A DNA stretch of 64,000 nt from Pseudomonas sp. DC1.2 (GTDB lineage: Bacteria > Pseudomonadota > Gammaproteobacteria > Pseudomonadales > Pseudomonadaceae). The stretch lies in contig NZ_CP133782.1 in the NCBI RefSeq assembly GCF_034351645.1, forward strand, positions 439,001 through 503,000, read 5' to 3'. Shown here piece after piece: positions 28,564 through 37,117 of this stretch (positions are counted from its first letter, which is position 1; each line of letters starts with the position of its first letter). The notes under the pieces are model-generated. The model saw only the letters and a list, made by a program, of their open reading frames with translations. It ran no database searches and was not told the DNA's origin. A program made the translations under genes and the position numbers.

Positions 28564-30657
28564 ATGTTCGCGCGGGCCAATGTTGCGCACTTCGAACTAA
28601 AAATTCCTAACGTCCGTAACGATTTCAAGGTGCTCGCGTTTGACGGTGTCGAGGCCATCAGCGCCTTGTACGCCATCCACGTTGAGCTGGTCAGCGAGCA
28701 CCCGGATTTCGATCTGGAGCGCCTGCTCAGTCAGCCGGCGTTTCTGCAATTTGGCTTCAACGGCGAAGGCCTTCACGGCCGCATCGAAGACGTCATGGTC
28801 GGTGAGGCCGGCAAGCGCCTGACCCGTTATCACCTGACGCTGGTGCCGGCGCTGCACTATTTGCAGTTCAGCCACAACCCACGGATTTTCCAGCGGTTGA
28901 CGGTGCCGCAGATCATCACGCAAGTGCTCAAGGGGCACGGCATCCTGAGCGATGCGTTCAGCTTCCATGTCAGCACCAGCCCCGAGCGCGAGCACTGCAC
29001 TCAATACGGTGAAAGTGACCTGGATTTCGTCCAGCGCTTGTGCGCCGAAGACGGCATCGCGTGGCATCACCAGCATTCATCGGGCGGTCATCAGTTGGTG
29101 TTCACCGACGATCAAACCTTCTTCCCTAAACTGGGCGCCACCCCCTACCAGCAAGACTCGGGCATGGTCGCGGAGCACCCGGTGGTCAACCAGTTTTCCA
29201 TGCGTTTCAGCACGCGTACCAGCAACGTGACGCGCCGCGACTACGACCTGAAACGGCCACAGCTGTTGCTGGAAAACAGCTTCAGCGCCGAGTTCACCCC
29301 GGTGCTGGAAGACTACGATTACCCGTTGCTGATGCAGACTGAAAAGCGCGGCAGACAACTCGCCCGTCAGGCCTTGGAGCGCCACCGCACCGACTATCAG
29401 TTGGCCCAAGGCACAAGCGATCAGCCGACCCTGCGCAGCGGTCACTTTTTTGACCTGATGGAGCATCCGCGTAAAACCGCCAACGATCTGTGGCTGCTGC
29501 TAAGCGTTACGCACTTTGGGAAACAGCCACAAGCACTCGAAGAGGTGATCACCCTCGACGTCAAACCCGAAGAGGGTTTCACTCAGGGTTACCGCAATAC
29601 GTTCAGCGCCATTCCGTGGGACGTTTTTTATCGTCCGCCGCTGTGCCCACGCCAAGCGCAGCTGGTCAGCCAGACCGCACGCGTCACCGGGCCGGTGGGC
29701 GAAGAGATTTTTTGCGATGAGTTTGGTCGGGTAAAGGTCGAACTGCCTTGGGACCGCGCCGAACTCAACAGCGATAAAAGCAGTTGCTGGCTACGGGTCT
29801 CGTCCAGTTGGGCGGGCGAGCAGTTCGGCGCGGTGACCATCCCGCGCATCGGCATGGAAGTCGTCGTCACCTACCTCGAAGGCGACCCCGACCAGCCGCT
29901 GATCACCGGTTGCGTGCCGAACAAAGTCACCTGCGTCGCCCATGCCTTGCCCGAACACAAAACCAAAACCGTATTGCGCAGCCACAGCTCGCCGCGCACC
30001 GGCGGCTACAACGAACTGTCGCTGGAAGACCGCGCCGGGCAGGAAAAAATCTACCTGCGGGCCCAGCGCGATATCGAGCAACTGATCCTCAACGACAGCG
30101 ACAGCCGCATCGGCAACGACCGCCGTGAACAAATCGCCCGCGACAGCCACAGCCTGATCGGCAACGACCGTTTCGAACAGGTGGACCAGCACAGCGCCAG
30201 CCTGATCAAGGGCGACGAACTGCACACCACCGAAGGCGCGCGCAATACGGTGATCGGCGGTGAAGAACGGATCAGCATCAGCAGTAACGCCAGCACCACG
30301 GTGGCCGGAACGCTGGTGATTCAGGCGGGTTCGCAAGCGCATATGACGGCCGCCAATGTGGTGATTGAGGCCGACGTGAGCCTGACGCTTGAAGCCGGTG
30401 GCCAACACATCGTGATCAACGCCAGCGGGATTTTCAGCAGCGTGGCCATTGTTCAGGGCGGGGCGCCGGTGGTGGGGATGGCTGCTCAGGCTGCGCTGTC
30501 GGTTGTGCCGCAGGGGACTGAGTCCGTGAGGGTTGACACCCTACCTATGGAAGCCCTGCTCAAACAGGACATCGTCTTTCGTGAGGCCAATATTGGCCTC
30601 TGCCCGGTGTGCGACGCCGCCCAGCAAAGCCACGAAGCTGAAGGGACGCCAGCATGA
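28564..30657 (+). CDS. vgrG: Type VI secretion tip protein VgrG (TssI)
   Basis: 697 residues. A gp27-like N-terminal region, an OB-fold gp5-like domain (FCDEFGRVKVELPWDR around residue 383) and a beta-helical needle with repeated IGND/RxEQ units (about residues 510-600). VgrG trimers cap the Hcp tube and carry effectors through the membrane-puncturing T6SS. The C-terminal tail past residue 650 has CPVCDAAQQSHE, a short CxxC element, and no toxin domain. No other T6SS structural genes are in the window, so this is an orphan vgrG island using a system encoded elsewhere. Overlaps the next gene by 4 bases. Confidence 0.97.
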   Translation: MFARANVAHFELKIPNVRNDFKVLAFDGVEAISALYAIHVELVSEHPDFDLERLLSQPAFLQFGFNGEGLHGRIEDVMVGEAGKRLTRYHLTLVPALHYLQFSHNPRIFQRLTVPQIITQVLKGHGILSDAFSFHVSTSPEREHCTQYGESDLDFVQRLCAEDGIAWHHQHSSGGHQLVFTDDQTFFPKLGATPYQQDSGMVAEHPVVNQFSMRFSTRTSNVTRRDYDLKRPQLLLENSFSAEFTPVLEDYDYPLLMQTEKRGRQLARQALERHRTDYQLAQGTSDQPTLRSGHFFDLMEHPRKTANDLWLLLSVTHFGKQPQALEEVITLDVKPEEGFTQGYRNTFSAIPWDVFYRPPLCPRQAQLVSQTARVTGPVGEEIFCDEFGRVKVELPWDRAELNSDKSSCWLRVSSSWAGEQFGAVTIPRIGMEVVVTYLEGDPDQPLITGCVPNKVTCVAHALPEHKTKTVLRSHSSPRTGGYNELSLEDRAGQEKIYLRAQRDIEQLILNDSDSRIGNDRREQIARDSHSLIGNDRFEQVDQHSASLIKGDELHTTEGARNTVIGGEERISISSNASTTVAGTLVIQAGSQAHMTAANVVIEADVSLTLEAGGQHIVINASGIFSSVAIVQGGAPVVGMAAQAALSVVPQGTESVRVDTLPMEALLKQDIVFREANIGLCPVCDAAQQSHEAEGTPA

Positions 30658-31220
30658 CGTCAACCACCCCAAACAAAGGACTGCTCCTGCTTGACGGTGC
30701 CCACTATGAGAGCGCCATGGATTGGCTCCTCGAGCACTACGGCCCGGACCAACCTCAGCCGCTATTCAAGGGCACCGCTTACGAGCCCATTGGTGCCGCG
30801 GGCCCGTTTCTCCTGAATGCCTCGTTCGGCAGCGCAACCTATGCCGCGTGGTGGGGCGGTTCCGACTTGCAGCACGGTGTGTGGCTGGCTTCTGCGCAAA
30901 GCGCCCGACAGTTGTTATCGATCCTGCAACGTCGCTTACGCATTTTTGATGAGCAACAGCGTGAGTTCTGGTTACGCCTGGCGGATGGCGCTGTTCTAAG
31001 CCGTGCCTGGATGGCCGGTGCGCAATGGCCCGCAGGTTTTTGGCATGGCGTGGATAGCGTCTGGCTACGGCATGGCAATACAGCGGTGTGCGCTTGGGAA
31101 AACCCAACACCTGAATTCGACGCGGCACCGGTCAACAAAGGTCTGGCTGCGCAAATCACTCTGCCTGAGCCGCTGCTGGATGCACTCGGTTTGCCTGCCA
31201 GCCCGGAGCGGAAAGCATGA
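30654..31220 (+). CDS. DUF4123 T6SS effector adaptor (chaperone)
   Basis: 188 residues with the DUF4123 pattern (LLLLDGAHYESAMDWLLEHY at the start; the central ARQLLSILQRRLRIFDEQQ helix). DUF4123 proteins load a specific effector on its VgrG and are encoded between the two, exactly as here. ATG overlaps the vgrG stop, and its own stop overlaps the effector start, so the three genes are translationally coupled. Confidence 0.9.
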   Translation: MTSTTPNKGLLLLDGAHYESAMDWLLEHYGPDQPQPLFKGTAYEPIGAAGPFLLNASFGSATYAAWWGGSDLQHGVWLASAQSARQLLSILQRRLRIFDEQQREFWLRLADGAVLSRAWMAGAQWPAGFWHGVDSVWLRHGNTAVCAWENPTPEFDAAPVNKGLAAQITLPEPLLDALGLPASPERKA

Positions 31221-33910
31221 GCACACACGATAAAAGCCGCTTTGGCACGTGTCCGCTGTTTGTTGCAGTCCTGCCACTGCGATATGCCTTGGGCCCCACA
31301 AACGCTGTCGATACCAGCGCCCATGACGTGCCTGCTCTGAATGGCCAGTTTCCCGAACTGGGCCCGAGGCATCCTGATCTGACCGCGCACACGCTCAACT
31401 ACACCTCCCGTTTGTTGCGCGACGGTTGGTTGTACGTGTGGCAGAGCAATCCACCCAGACTGGTGGAGTATGAGATTGAAAAAGCGCAGCTCACGCAAAC
31501 CACGCGCTCAGGCAAGGTGATCGACACCCGAGTCAAGCCGCATCTGTTGCTCAGGGCCGGTGATGCTGCCGCGTTGGTGTGGTCGCCCGTGCGCTGGAGC
31601 GAACCGCAGTACAAATCCGCCAGAACAAGCCCCTTCGTGCGCCAGCGCATCATGCGCAGTTTTGTGCCGGGCGTTGCGCCGTTCAGTGGTCCCGTCGACA
31701 CAGTCACCAAGCAGATTGGCGAATACAACGATGCGACGCGCTACGGTTGGAGCACTGAACCCGAAACGGAACATGCCCCCGACTGGCTGAAGTTGCAGCG
31801 CCAGATGAAAGCGTGCGAGCAACAAACCTTCGCGATCATTGATGACGCATGGGGCGTGCTGCTCGACCTCGCGGCATTGATGCGTGTGCGTAAGGAGGCT
31901 TTCGACAGTTATCAGGAGCATCACGCTGAAGAGTGGGCGATGGCCAATGTCATCAAGTCACTGAGCGAAGGCGACCGTCAACTAAGCACGCAACTGCCGT
32001 CGATCACCCGTTATGACGAACTCCAACGGGCGTGGAAAGATCAAGACATCCAGAACGATCGATATACCGCCGATATCCGACGCCTGGCCCAACTCTGGGT
32101 GGCGTGGTTCAACACCCAGCAAGTGGCTGGCCCGTCGAGCATGGACACAGCGTGCGGTCATTTCGATATAACTCAAGCGCTTGCTCGTGAGGCGCTGGAG
32201 TTGCATTTTGCTGCTGCTTGTTTGGGGCCGGCGAACACTAGTGTTGGGGCTCAGGCCATTACCTTTAGTCTGGAAGGTAACCAGGCCGGTAAGCCTTGGC
32301 TGCTTTGGGCGTTGCTCGGGTTGCCATCTCGGTTGGGTGTTGGCGAGATTAAATATCTGGTGGACTTCAGTGATGTGGTTCGCGACAACATGGCGGCCGC
32401 GCAAGAGGGCACCAACAATCTCGCAAGGGTTTTCGGTTATGCAGGGGCGATCAATCAGACGGCCGACAAACTGAAGCAACACAAACCGGCTTCAAGCATT
32501 GAGGCCTTGTTTCTGTCCATCGCGCCGGTGGCGGGGCTGCAATTGCATCAGGGCGAACAGACCAGCAGTGCGGCGGGGCGTTTGTACCTGGCGGCAGCGC
32601 TGGCCCGCAGCGACCAGCGCATCCAGACTTCGGGCGTCACGCCGCGTCAATTAGGTGAGTGGTATAGCGATTTGATGGGTACGCGTCAGTCATTGCCCAC
32701 TCATTTGAATGTCGCGCCGCTGGTCAGCGGAGTGGCTGACGGTATTCCGTTCATGCACTTGGTTCCGGCCAGTACCAAGCTGCCACCGTTGCCGGTGAAT
32801 CTGGCGGCCGGTGTTGAATTGAGCAGTGTGTTTGATGTGAAAAGTACGCTGAGTAAGGCGTCGATCAAGTCGATTTTGATGTTGGTGGCGGGGGTGAATT
32901 TTGTTTCTTCGGGAGAGCAGGTTTTTGAAAAGCGGACCTACAAAAGTGTATTTGTCACGGCCGGGGCGGCGATTGGTGTTGGGGCCGCAGCTGCGGCGGT
33001 CTTTCAGCGAGTAACAGAGGTTGATTGGGCATCAGCCGTTCGCCATAGCGGCAACTCTTCAGTTTCATCTCGGCTGCTTTTAAGCAAGGCGTTAAGGCGG
33101 GCTGCCACTACTGCTTTGGCGCAGGGCGTCTTTCTAGCATTTGATGTTGTGCTCTATGGGGTCGACGCCTTTGAAGCCTACAAAGCAGGCGATTTCGACA
33201 CGATGGCTGTGAACTTGGCGGTAGTAGGGGCTTCACTGGCAAGTATCAGGCTTCAAGTCCAGGCTTTTCGGGAACTGCGAGTGGCGCGAGCCGCTGTAAT
33301 AGTAGGAGATGTGGCGACTATTGCCAGAGGGATCAACGTGGTACCCCATCTCGGTGCCAAGCTATTGGGCCTCGCTGTTGTGATTGTGGGTGGAGTCATT
33401 GCCCGTCTCTATACCACGGACTCGTCGCTGGAAAAATGGGTAAAAACCAGCCGCTTCGGTATACGTCCAGACGACACTTGGTCCCACGACTATGCGCTGT
33501 CCATGGATAAGATGTATTCCACTCTGTTTCCCATTAGTTTTGATGCCTACCGGTTGGCAGAAATGCATCCCTATCAAGGGCAAGTGACGTCCACCTACCT
33601 AATGCTGAAACTACCGGGAGAAAACGTGCAGATGTCCGACGCCATGGTTCACTTCAAGGGTGTCGAGGTCTGGGGCGATACACTCGGCTATCACTCCGAA
33701 CAGATAAGAAAGGTCGAATGGACGGGTAAAGATTTTTCCCGACACAGTGGTACCCGCATTCCGGTTTCCGCCGGCATCACTCCTTATCGCCGTGTTTATC
33801 ATGAAGATGGAGTGCGGGACTTGAAGTACGTTGAGGGGGAATTGATCTATTCACCACAAGAAGGACTGACGCTACCCGCGGTAAAAATCATGGAACGAGC
33901 ATGGATATAA
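31217..33910 (+). CDS. VasX-like T6SS membrane-active effector
   Basis: 897 residues. The N-terminus (CPLFVAVLPLRYAL; YTSRLLRDGWLYVW) matches the VasX N-terminal region / BTH_I2691-type effectors, which bind the adaptor. Hydrophobic segments lie near residues 551-565, 577-596, 631-650, 663-677 and 714-731, consistent with a pore-forming toxin acting on target inner membranes. The last 165 residues form a soluble domain without a motif I know. Placement after VgrG and DUF4123 and before putative immunity genes supports the effector role; pore formation is inferred from the family. Confidence 0.88.
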   Translation: MSTHDKSRFGTCPLFVAVLPLRYALGPTNAVDTSAHDVPALNGQFPELGPRHPDLTAHTLNYTSRLLRDGWLYVWQSNPPRLVEYEIEKAQLTQTTRSGKVIDTRVKPHLLLRAGDAAALVWSPVRWSEPQYKSARTSPFVRQRIMRSFVPGVAPFSGPVDTVTKQIGEYNDATRYGWSTEPETEHAPDWLKLQRQMKACEQQTFAIIDDAWGVLLDLAALMRVRKEAFDSYQEHHAEEWAMANVIKSLSEGDRQLSTQLPSITRYDELQRAWKDQDIQNDRYTADIRRLAQLWVAWFNTQQVAGPSSMDTACGHFDITQALAREALELHFAAACLGPANTSVGAQAITFSLEGNQAGKPWLLWALLGLPSRLGVGEIKYLVDFSDVVRDNMAAAQEGTNNLARVFGYAGAINQTADKLKQHKPASSIEALFLSIAPVAGLQLHQGEQTSSAAGRLYLAAALARSDQRIQTSGVTPRQLGEWYSDLMGTRQSLPTHLNVAPLVSGVADGIPFMHLVPASTKLPPLPVNLAAGVELSSVFDVKSTLSKASIKSILMLVAGVNFVSSGEQVFEKRTYKSVFVTAGAAIGVGAAAAAVFQRVTEVDWASAVRHSGNSSVSSRLLLSKALRRAATTALAQGVFLAFDVVLYGVDAFEAYKAGDFDTMAVNLAVVGASLASIRLQVQAFRELRVARAAVIVGDVATIARGINVVPHLGAKLLGLAVVIVGGVIARLYTTDSSLEKWVKTSRFGIRPDDTWSHDYALSMDKMYSTLFPISFDAYRLAEMHPYQGQVTSTYLMLKLPGENVQMSDAMVHFKGVEVWGDTLGYHSEQIRKVEWTGKDFSRHSGTRIPVSAGITPYRRVYHEDGVRDLKYVEGELIYSPQEGLTLPAVKIMERAWI

Positions 33911-34860
33911 GTACGCAAGAGACGCCTCGCTACAGTGCTACCCCCACAGTTATCCTTGCGGCGGACAAATCGACGGGTGAACAGCTAATGGAGTTGTTTA
34001 TCACTGAAGAACACACCGAGCATTACTTGGCGTTACAAGCGGGTGGCGACTCTGATCGAGGAATACTGACGGGAGTGCTGGGCGGAATAGGGGGCTGTGC
34101 TTTGGTGGGGCTTGGCCTTTTAGGCGCAATGCAAGGCAAGCTCGACATCACATATATGACGTTCGTTACAGGCCTGTTCCTATTTCTGGTGCCTTTCTTT
34201 TGGGAAGTCCTTCGCCCCTTGCCATTGCCCATTCTATTTAACCGCCGAACCCGCGAAGTGTATTTTTATCATGAAGGTAATCTTTATCACGCTCCATGGG
34301 ATGGCATCTGCGCCGTAGCCAATGAATTTCAATTGGTTGGTGCTCAAATCGGTGGTATGCAAAGCGCCTCACTGGAAATTAGGATGTGGAAATTTGAAGA
34401 ATCGGAAACCGCTCTGATGGTTAGCCTCGGCTCTCCATTCGGTAAATCATTGGAGATGCAAAAAGGCTTTTGGGAGTACATCCGCTCCTACATGAACAAC
34501 GGCCCCTATTTCGATGAGTACGGTAATCACAGTGAGTCGGACGTATTTGTACAAGGCCAGTTGTCCGTGCGGCCTAGAATGAGCGACAGCTTCAAACAGA
34601 CACTGGAGCGGATAAAACAGGCAAAGCGAGAGAACGGAGGTAAAAACTATCTGCGCAGTATCGATGTTTTGGGCTTAGTACTCGATCTTTGCTTCTATCC
34701 CACCTGTCGCATTCAAGAACTCACCTACAGCCTCGCCAAGCGCCGCTCCCGCAACCTGTGGCCGAAAGTTGTCACTGAACGCCTGAAACCCGACGGTCCG
34801 AATACGCGTCTTGTTGATCTGGAGGATCGGCAGGATCGTGTAGCTTCGAACGAAGGCTGA
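33901..34860 (+). CDS. DUF6708 membrane protein, putative effector immunity (copy 1)
   Basis: 319 residues. Two adjacent membrane segments (about residues 57-110: ILTGVLGGIGGCALVGLGLL and YMTFVTGLFLFLVPFFWEVL), then a soluble domain with FNRRTREVYF and HAPWDGICA. This resembles the DUF6708 family found beside VasX-type effectors. It starts 10 bases inside the effector gene. A membrane protein coded right after a pore-forming toxin is the expected immunity position; protection is inferred. More AT-rich than the flanking backbone. Confidence 0.8.
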   Translation: MDISTQETPRYSATPTVILAADKSTGEQLMELFITEEHTEHYLALQAGGDSDRGILTGVLGGIGGCALVGLGLLGAMQGKLDITYMTFVTGLFLFLVPFFWEVLRPLPLPILFNRRTREVYFYHEGNLYHAPWDGICAVANEFQLVGAQIGGMQSASLEIRMWKFEESETALMVSLGSPFGKSLEMQKGFWEYIRSYMNNGPYFDEYGNHSESDVFVQGQLSVRPRMSDSFKQTLERIKQAKRENGGKNYLRSIDVLGLVLDLCFYPTCRIQELTYSLAKRRSRNLWPKVVTERLKPDGPNTRLVDLEDRQDRVASNEG

Positions 34861-34915
34861 TTTGCTTTTCGTTGATTGAACTGAAATTAACAGCGATGAA
34901 TATCGTGGAATAAGT

Positions 34916-35851
34916 ATGGATATTAATAAGTCAGCATCTCCCCACGCCACTGCACCCACCGTAAGGCTCGAGGCGGCAAAGCCCACAGGTGAAAAGCCAA
35001 TAGCCCCATTTATTATCGATGAGCACAATGAGGACTACTTAACACTGCAAGATGCGGGCGAACCGGATCGAGGGCGCCTGGCTGGCTTCTTTGGGTGGTT
35101 GGCAATTGCACTGTTATGTCTGGAGCTACTGTTAATGCTCTATGGGATACACAAGAGTGTCCTTGTAGAATTGGGAATCACAACCCTTTTGTTTTTTGTT
35201 TTATTTGTATGGGAAGCCCATCGCCCTTTACCGCTGCCGATTGTGTTCAATCGCCGTACACGCGAAGTATACGTCGATCAGGATGGGGTTCTGTTTCACG
35301 CCCCGTGGGATGGTCTTTGCGCCGAGGTCGATGAGTTTCAGCTCGTCGATACTCAATTAGCGAGCATGCAAAACGCTACGCTGGAAATTAGTGTATGGAA
35401 ATTCCAACAACCGGAAATGGTACGGATGATCAGTCTTGGTACGCCTTTTGGTAAAACACTGAACCTGCAAAAAAGCTTTTGGGAGTATCTGCGCGCCTAT
35501 ATGAATAACGGTCCTTGGTTCGATGGCCAAGGTAATCACAGTGATTCGGACGCGTTTGTAAAAAGGCAGTTGTTAATGCGTCAAAAAATTAGCACCCGTT
35601 TGATGTCGAAACCTACACCAATAGAACAGATGGAAAAGGAGGGTGGAGACGAAAACTACATAAGCGGAAGGGATGCAATAAAAATAATACTTAAACCGAT
35701 TTTCTACCCCCTGGATCGAATTCAAAAACTTGTCTACGGTTTCGCCAAGCGCCGCTCTCACAACGTGTGGCCCCATGTTATAACCGAGCGGCTCAAGCCC
35801 AATGGACCCATTACGCGTCTTGTCGATCTAGAGGATGAAAAAAAACCGTGA
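34916..35851 (+). CDS. DUF6708 membrane protein, putative effector immunity (copy 2)
   Basis: 311 residues, clearly paralogous to the preceding gene along its whole length (HRPLPLPIVFNRRTREVYV, FHAPWDGLCAEVDEFQLV, LQKSFWEYLRAYMNNGPWF, then a shared C-terminus TERLKPNGPITRLVDLED). Two membrane segments near residues 58-100. Tandem immunity paralogues usually arise when a strain keeps protection against related toxins. Own ribosome site GTGGAA ahead of ATG 34916. AT-rich relative to backbone. Confidence 0.8.
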   Translation: MDINKSASPHATAPTVRLEAAKPTGEKPIAPFIIDEHNEDYLTLQDAGEPDRGRLAGFFGWLAIALLCLELLLMLYGIHKSVLVELGITTLLFFVLFVWEAHRPLPLPIVFNRRTREVYVDQDGVLFHAPWDGLCAEVDEFQLVDTQLASMQNATLEISVWKFQQPEMVRMISLGTPFGKTLNLQKSFWEYLRAYMNNGPWFDGQGNHSDSDAFVKRQLLMRQKISTRLMSKPTPIEQMEKEGGDENYISGRDAIKIILKPIFYPLDRIQKLVYGFAKRRSHNVWPHVITERLKPNGPITRLVDLEDEKKP

Positions 35852-35973
35852 CGATTAGATTTGATTGCACTGTCGGTCTCTAAAACTAATGCGGTGCGCT
35901 GAAAATTAAATTTTCAATCGGTCATGTCTAAATACGATGTTGCTATGGCTGCTGCGAAGATCAAGGGGTAATT

Positions 35974-36417
35974 ATGCGAGCTACATGGAATCCTTATACA
36001 AGCTTGACGCACATCTATTGGTTATGTGGAAGCTGTGTTGTTAGTTTTGCAATGCTGGGGATGATTTTTTTTCCTTACGGGGCACTGGGGCGCTACGTGG
36101 CAGGGTGGCCCATTGGGATGTCAATACTGATGAGTATTGTGTTGAGTGTGATTAGCAGTTTTTCAAAACGTGATCATAAAGTGAGTATTTCAGTTGTTCC
36201 GCAAGGTTTAATGTTTCGCGATGAGGCCGTTGGTTATAAGCGACAGGAGTTGATTCTCAGGGAGGAAATACATTCGATTCATGTTCGGCGAAACCCATTT
36301 TTCAAATCGCTTGTTATTGAGTTGAAAGAGGATAATCAGCGCTTTTTTTTGAGTAATGCGGCTTTTACGGACGGGTTCTTTGATCAGGTTCGGGCACACA
36401 TTAAATATGAGTGTTGA
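35974..36417 (+). CDS. Small two-TM protein with PH-like soluble domain, unknown
   Basis: 147 residues. Two membrane segments (about residues 13-34 and 45-63), then a basic beta-rich domain of about 80 residues (VSISVVPQGLMFRDEAVGY; LREEIHSIHVRRNPFFKSLV) with the look of a bacterial PH-like fold. AAGGGG precedes the ATG. I do not recognise a family. Position at the end of the effector-immunity run and the same TM-then-soluble layout suggest a third immunity or accessory protein, but this is inference. Strikingly AT-rich for this genome. Confidence 0.6.
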   Translation: MRATWNPYTSLTHIYWLCGSCVVSFAMLGMIFFPYGALGRYVAGWPIGMSILMSIVLSVISSFSKRDHKVSISVVPQGLMFRDEAVGYKRQELILREEIHSIHVRRNPFFKSLVIELKEDNQRFFLSNAAFTDGFFDQVRAHIKYEC

Positions 36418-36600
36418 AACATGCGTTCAAAGCCCCTCGTAACATCCCCGACAGCGTCGTGTGCCTGTGTTTGAAAAATGCCAAACGTCATGGCCTGAGG
36501 TATTTCGCCCACGCTGCACATGTATTGATTCACAACGAGTGTGACGTCTATGACGCTCATCGCTGGAAGGTGGAAAAAAGCAGCCGTTTGAATATCAGGA

Positions 36601-36620
36601 AGCCGCGATATTCGCGGCTT
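36601..36620. terminator. Bidirectional hairpin between T6SS and TIR-caspase blocks
   Basis: AGCCGCGATATTCGCGGCTT, a near-perfect palindrome between two convergent gene sets, followed by ATTT rightward. The 36418-36600 stretch holds no convincing gene. Confidence 0.6.
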
Positions 36621-36631
36621 ATTTGGGCCTG

Positions 36632-37117
36632 TCAGAAGCCTCGATGAATACGATTTTTGAGTTGGTCGTGGAAGTGTTCGGCGTTCTTTTTGTAAGTGCC
36701 GCGCAAGGATTCATTGACCGAATCCAATGTCATCGAGCGTTTATTGGTCACTTCTTCCCGGTAAGCATCGATAAAGAACTCAATATCTTTTTCGCTGCTC
36801 AGCTTCGGCCATTTATCCAGGTACAGCGGCAGCTCCGCCGGGCCAGTCCGGAACGAGCAGATGCGGCGATTGCTGATGGTCGCCTCACCGATTTCGAACG
36901 GTACCCACCAGGAATTTGCGGTCCTTTCGGACACCACGGCCAACAGGTGTGTGCATTCGCTGATGTTGCGCGTGATCACCCCGGTGATGTCGTCGGTGGT
37001 CTGCGACTCGGGATCGAGCACGTCGAGGTAGGTTTTGATGTTGGCTTGCTGTAGCCGTTTGTTGATGGCGATGGCTTGCGGCCGATCCATGTGGCGGTAG
37101 CTGATAAACACTGGCAT
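36632..37117 (-). CDS. TIR domain protein (third gene of TIR-caspase-TIR operon)
   Basis: 161 residues from ATG (complement of 37115-37117). TIR fold: strand A box MPVFISYRHMDR at the N-terminus, then helix A (AINKRLQQANIKTYLDV), and CTHLLAVVSERTANSWWVPFEIGEA where Glu75 aligns with the catalytic glutamate of NAD-consuming TIR domains. The C-terminal 50 residues are a charged helical extension. The ATG overlaps the caspase stop by one base, so it is translationally coupled. Expected role: NAD-derived signal production or NAD cleavage in antiphage defence; which one is not visible from sequence. Confidence 0.85.
   Translation of the reverse strand: MPVFISYRHMDRPQAIAINKRLQQANIKTYLDVLDPESQTTDDITGVITRNISECTHLLAVVSERTANSWWVPFEIGEATISNRRICSFRTGPAELPLYLDKWPKLSSEKDIEFFIDAYREEVTNKRSMTLDSVNESLRGTYKKNAEHFHDQLKNRIHRGF

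Noticed and set aside
36411..36647. 78-codon plus-strand ORF after the 147-residue membrane protein
   Set aside because: No ribosome site, runs through a terminator hairpin and into the antisense of the TIR gene; composition not protein-like.
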